DNA of 9,722 nucleotides from contig JAGOIS010000044.1 of NCBI GenBank assembly GCA_017995495.1, positions 1 to 9,722 of the forward strand, written 5' to 3'. This document shows positions 7,056 to 9,722 of this stretch, one piece after another; within the stretch, counting starts at the first letter, position 1; each line of letters opens with the position of its first letter. Origin of the DNA: Candidatus Cloacimonadota bacterium. GTDB taxonomy: Bacteria > Cloacimonadota > Cloacimonadia > Cloacimonadales > Cloacimonadaceae. A model generated the notes under the pieces. The model made no database searches. It worked only from the letters and a program-made list of their open reading frames with translations, and had not been told where the DNA came from. The translations under genes and the position numbers were made by a program.

Positions 7056-8663
7056 ATGAACAAATGGATAATAATCGTCCTCGCTGCCATGCTTGGCCTT
7101 TATGCCTGTGCCGGGAACAAAGCTGCCGAGGAGGCTGTGCCCAAGGCTGAGATCACAACCAAGGTGGCGATCCTGCCGCTCAAGGCCGCGGACAGCTCCA
7201 GTCGTTATATAACCAAGATCCTCACTGTGAGGGACCTTGGCCTGACCTTCGACAAGCAGGCCAACTACGTGCTGCTGAACCTGGACGAGACAGCCATGCA
7301 TTTCAAGGACATAGGTTACACCGACGTGGAGGACCTGGCCAAAGAAGAGCTGATCGAGATCTCCAAAAACCTCGCCTCCGACGTTATCATCACCGGAAAC
7401 GTAAGTGAAAGCCGCCCGGGCATCTACAGCGTTGCCATGGTGCTCTTCAGCACAGTTTCCACCGACCTGAAACAGGTGAGCTTCAACGTTGGCAAAGAGA
7501 AATACGGACGCTGGAAAGCCTTGGAAGAGGGCATGATGAAGGAACTGGACAGCTTTGTCTCGAATGAGATGGACAAGATCTTCAATATCGGAACCAACTA
7601 CTATAACAACGGAAACTACCCAGAGGCCGAGAAATCCCTCAAACAGGTTGTGGCCCTCAAGCCGAACAAGATAGATGCCTACTACTACCTGGGAAATACC
7701 TACCTGAAGATGGAAAACAACTCCCTGGCCGAACAGACCTTCACCAAGGCCTATGAGATCGATCCCAAAGACCAGCGGATCATCATTGCCCTGATCGACC
7801 TTTATGACAAGATCAACCAGCCCGCCAAGCGCATCATCCTGATGGAGAAGGTGGCTGAAGCCAATCAGGACGCCGAGACTTGGCTGGCAGTGGGCAACAT
7901 CTATGACCAGCAGGGCAACAAGGCCAAAGCCAAGGAAGCTTTCCGCAAAGCCCTGGTTATCGATCCGGAGTACTCCGCCGCCAATGTCCGCCTGGCTTTC
8001 ATGCTTTATGACGAGGAGAACTACGTCGAATCCATCCCGATGCTGGAAAAGGCCTTTGAACTCGCCCCCGACAACGATATCATCAGCCGCCGGCTGGCCA
8101 CTGCTTATCAGAAGAGCGGCCGCATCAGCGACGCCATCGCCCGCTATGAAGGCCTGATCACAAACGACCCCAACAACGTGAACGCTTATCTGAACCTGGT
8201 GAGCCTCTACCGCACCAACAACCAAGATGGCAAGGCGATCGAGACGATCAACGCCCTGAAAAAAGTGGCGCCCAACAACGAATACGTCTATCTGAACCTG
8301 GCCGCCATCTATCTGGGCCAAAACAAGCTGAACGACGCGGAAACCAATGCCAACCTTACTATTTCCAAAAACTCCAGCCTCTACCAGCCCTATGTGATCC
8401 TGGCTTCAGTCTTCCAGTCCCGAGGCACCGATGCCTACAACAACTATCTCGATCTGGACCGCCAGGCTTCCCAGGCGGTTGGCAAGAAAGCCACCAACCT
8501 CAAGAATCAGCGCGACGCGGCCAAATCCAACGCCCAGTCATTGCTTGGCAGGGCAAGGGATAACCTGAACACTGCCCGCGGCAAAGCCTCGGAATCCGAG
8601 GCCATCAGTGATATCAACTCCCGCCTCAACCGTGTGAATGACCTGATCGGCAAACTCAACTGA
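7056..8663 (+). CDS. TPR-repeat lipoprotein with N-terminal alpha/beta domain, unknown function
   Basis: A 535-residue exported lipoprotein. The N-terminus is a signal peptide (MNKW, then a hydrophobic run) ending in lipobox LYAC with lipidated C18, followed by a short A/E/K-rich linker. Residues about 34-165 form an alpha/beta domain (KVAILPLKA, YVLLNLD, SDVIITGNVSES, YSVAMVLFSTV) that resembles periplasmic TolB-N/CsgG-type folds, an inference from pattern only. About eight 34-residue TPR units follow from roughly 171 to 440, for example 205-238 (YYLGNTYLKMENNSLAEQTF) and 272-305 (AVGNIYDQQGNKAKAKEAFR). The final 455-535 is Q/N/A/K/R-rich and helical, probably coiled coil. TPR arrays bind protein partners, so a scaffold or assembly role at the outer or inner membrane is likely; +2 is Ala, with no inner-membrane retention Asp. 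Asparagine is mostly AAC and the gene has its own promoter-like element, strong ribosome binding site and terminator, which suggests high, independent expression. Confidence 0.9.
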   Translation: MNKWIIIVLAAMLGLYACAGNKAAEEAVPKAEITTKVAILPLKAADSSSRYITKILTVRDLGLTFDKQANYVLLNLDETAMHFKDIGYTDVEDLAKEELIEISKNLASDVIITGNVSESRPGIYSVAMVLFSTVSTDLKQVSFNVGKEKYGRWKALEEGMMKELDSFVSNEMDKIFNIGTNYYNNGNYPEAEKSLKQVVALKPNKIDAYYYLGNTYLKMENNSLAEQTFTKAYEIDPKDQRIIIALIDLYDKINQPAKRIILMEKVAEANQDAETWLAVGNIYDQQGNKAKAKEAFRKALVIDPEYSAANVRLAFMLYDEENYVESIPMLEKAFELAPDNDIISRRLATAYQKSGRISDAIARYEGLITNDPNNVNAYLNLVSLYRTNNQDGKAIETINALKKVAPNNEYVYLNLAAIYLGQNKLNDAETNANLTISKNSSLYQPYVILASVFQSRGTDAYNNYLDLDRQASQAVGKKATNLKNQRDAAKSNAQSLLGRARDNLNTARGKASESEAISDINSRLNRVNDLIGKLN

Positions 8664-8698
8664 TCCCAACGCCCTCTGGGGCTAAAATATCCTCAAGT

Positions 8699-8730
8699 GA
8701 CGCCTGGGTTAGCCCGGGCGTCTTTCTTTT
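8699..8730 (+). terminator. rho-independent terminator of the TPR lipoprotein gene
   Basis: GACGCCTGGG (8699-8708) pairs with CCCGGGCGTC (8713-8722) across a TTAG tetraloop, giving a 10-bp stem with a single T-G wobble. It is followed at once by TTTCTTTT (8723-8730). It lies 36 bp after the lipoprotein stop and fits a strong + strand intrinsic terminator. There is no comparable A-run before it, so termination from the - strand is less likely. Confidence 0.92.
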
Positions 8731-8791
8731 CGGTTGGAGCATGTATCGCCTACTGCGGTGATCCTGCTTCTTCTATCTTCGAGCCTATTGT

Positions 8792-8840
8792 AGCCGCCCG
8801 GATGCTTCCCGCCTGTAGTGCGGGCATCATCCGGGAGGCT
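8792..8840. repeat. 49-nt long-stem imperfect palindrome / hairpin
   Basis: AGCC-G-CCCGGATG pairs with CATCCGGG-A-GGCT (4 bp, one G/A mismatch, 8 bp). After a 3x3 internal loop (CTT/CAT) come 5 more pairs (CCCGC/GCGGG) and a 7-nt loop CTGTAGT. That is 17 pairs in 49 nt. Neither side is followed by a T-run on its own strand, so it is not a typical intrinsic terminator. It could be a REP-like intergenic palindrome, an mRNA 3' stabiliser or part of a structured RNA. The pairing is directly visible; the role is unknown. Confidence 0.6.
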
Positions 8841-8877
8841 CGGGAGGGATCTTGCTGCCTGGAAACAACGCCATACA

Positions 8878-9098
8878 ATGATAGGGCTTCGGACAAAATG
8901 GAAACTCGTTAACCTGGGCTTGCAGTACACAGGTTTCAAGCGGCCGGATAGACGGATTTTTCCAGAGGGGGTAAAGCAGATGATTTCTGTTGGTAAAAAA
9001 GCCGGATGAACCTGCAACACAAGCTGGAGGAACCGATATTCAGTGGCGACCGGGCCAAGCGAGATCGCTACCGCAGGATGCCGCTGGCGGTTCCGTAA
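8878..9098 (+). other. two overlapping mini-ORFs, doubtful
   Basis: A 43-codon frame (8878-9009, starting MIGLRTKWKLVN and ending ISVGKKAG) is overlapped by ATGA (9006-9009) by a 30-codon frame (9006-9098, starting MNLQHKLEEPIFSGDRAKRD). An internal ATG of the first frame at 8980 has an AGAGGGGG site (8964-8971) 8 nt upstream, which would give a 9-residue peptide MISVGKKAG coupled to the second frame. The second peptide is hydrophilic and Arg-rich. I recognise neither. They could be small coupled ORFs, the debris of a lost gene or chance; chance is the default. Confidence 0.15.
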
Positions 9099-9217
9099 AT
9101 CCGTTGGTTCAGTGAATCGTTACGAAAATGGATATACCTGCTTGGATGTAGTCCATACTCGTTTCCCTCGCTGGACTTCAGCAGGCGCTGTCTTGATTTA
9201 CACGGTAATCGTTGCGG

Positions 9218-9722
9218 CTACTTGAAGGCTTCCATGCCACTGAAATCCCGGTGGGGATCAAAGCTGGCCAGCACCCTCTGATCGTCGGCGGTGAGCTCAT
9301 CAAGGCACAGTCGCGCGATCAGTTCCGCCAGTCCCGGTCCAAGCATGAATCCCTGGCCGCACATACCCACTGCGTTGACGAGGTTGTCGCCGGCTTTTCC
9401 CACGATGGGGAATCCGTCCGGGGTCATGGGATACTGACCGCGCCAGGTGCGCCTCACTTTTAGGTGGCGGAGCCTGGGATAGACCTCCAGCATGCGTTGG
9501 CTGCACAGGGGCAGAAACTCGGAGGTGCTGCGGTTGTCGATTCCCAGGATAGCTGGTTTCGGGGTGATGCAGAATACCACCTGGCCCTCATGATTCTGAT
9601 AGAAATAGAAGTTGGCAGAGCCGGGACGCTTGCGCATGTCCACCACCATTGGTCCCATGAACCTGGCCACGGGCTCCGTGATGCCAGCTTCGTGGTTGTC
9701 GGGATAAACCGGCAGGTCCAGT
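9218..9722 (-). CDS. FAD-dependent oxidoreductase, glycine/D-amino-acid oxidase (DAO) family, C-terminal part
   Basis: The frame is open to the right edge, so the 167 visible residues are the C-terminal part of a longer protein; the GTG at 9670 is internal, not the start. DAO-family flavoenzymes oxidise amines or amino acids such as glycine, sarcosine or D-amino acids. Visible features are the substrate-domain strands (ANFYFYQNHEGQVVFCITP), a segment ending in VRRTWRGQYPMTPDGFPIVG, and the FAD-binding C-terminal motif VGMCGQGFMLGPGLAELIA, equivalent to the usual GHGxxGxxxAPGTG region. The protein ends in SGMEAFK. The N-terminal Rossmann GxGxxG motif must lie beyond the window. It is transcribed towards the lipoprotein gene, and I see no clear terminator after its stop. 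The family is secure; the substrate is open, and it could equally be the beta subunit of a multi-subunit sarcosine-oxidase-like dehydrogenase. Confidence 0.87.
   Translation of the reverse strand, partial: LDLPVYPDNHEAGITEPVARFMGPMVVDMRKRPGSANFYFYQNHEGQVVFCITPKPAILGIDNRSTSEFLPLCSQRMLEVYPRLRHLKVRRTWRGQYPMTPDGFPIVGKAGDNLVNAVGMCGQGFMLGPGLAELIARLCLDELTADDQRVLASFDPHRDFSGMEAFK

Larger units (their letters stand above)
8731..9217. other. convergent intergenic region with several inverted repeats, no convincing gene
   Basis: This 487-bp stretch lies between the lipoprotein terminator and the stop of the - strand oxidoreductase. Reading frames in it are short, disagree with one another and match no family I recognise. 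It holds a series of inverted repeats: ATCGCC/GGTGAT (8745-8762, one wobble pair), the long hairpin at 8792-8840, AACCTG/CAGGTT (8911-8935) competing with GCTTG/CAAGC (8918-8941), and GGAACCG/CGGTTCC (9029-9094) enclosing AGCG/CGCT (9058-9069). I find no tRNA, RNase P, SRP RNA, tmRNA or 6S RNA signature. A decayed gene, an unknown structured RNA or plain spacer are all possible. Confidence 0.5.

Noticed and set aside
7053..8321. 422-codon open frame on the - strand opposite the TPR lipoprotein gene
   Set aside because: It is a shadow of the strongly biased codon use of the + strand gene. The translation is V/G/H/Q-rich with no family motif, while the + frame has a ribosome binding site, signal peptide and TPRs.
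8709..9020. 103-codon - strand open frame in the convergent intergenic region
   Set aside because: It runs into the intrinsic terminator hairpin, has no ribosome binding site and shows no recognisable motif.
9085..9125. TTC-loop-like sequences (GGTTCCGTAAATCC, GGTTCAGTGAATC) as a tRNA T-arm
   Set aside because: The flanking bases do not form the 5-bp T stem, and no acceptor, D or anticodon arms can be drawn around them.

Overview
The window is a stretch of bacterial chromosome of moderate GC content, densely coding. Six genes run on the + strand, then one separately transcribed + strand lipoprotein gene, and a last gene enters from the right on the - strand. The lipoprotein signal peptide with its lipobox, the TPR lipoprotein and the use of Shine-Dalgarno sites suggest a Gram-negative-type bacterium. 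Gene content and protein style would fit the FCB superphylum (for example Cloacimonadota), but that is a low-confidence inference. No marker here settles the taxon.

Region 1 (1-3174): the 3' third of uvrA (nucleotide excision repair), cut by the window edge at its second Walker A motif. It is followed 23 bp later by a 725-residue cytoplasmic-looking GH13 alpha-glucan hydrolase carrying an extra N-terminal CBM48/AMPK-type glycogen-binding module.

Region 2 (3244-6966): a compact cofactor/tRNA-modification cluster. coaBC (4'-phosphopantetheine synthesis) overlaps by ATGA with a short-chain dehydrogenase of unknown substrate. After 47 bp comes queA (queuosine synthesis), which overlaps by ATGA with a stand-alone biotin-protein ligase (birA without a DNA-binding domain). 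The two 4-bp overlaps suggest coupled translation. All six + strand genes up to 6966 could be one transcription unit, though a fresh start before coaBC is possible.

Region 3 (6967-8730): a self-contained unit with a promoter-like element, a strong GGGAGG ribosome binding site, a 535-residue lipoprotein with about eight TPRs and a C-terminal helical tail, and a clear rho-independent terminator.

Region 4 (8731-9217): about 490 bp between convergent genes with no convincing gene. It holds several inverted repeats, including a 49-nt long-stem hairpin, and two overlapping mini-ORFs of doubtful meaning. This is the least explained part of the window.

Region 5 (9218-9722, - strand): the C-terminal half of a glycine/D-amino-acid-oxidase-type FAD-dependent oxidoreductase that runs off the right edge.

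Most of the window is ordinary housekeeping. I see no CRISPR array, transposase, phage module or defence system.
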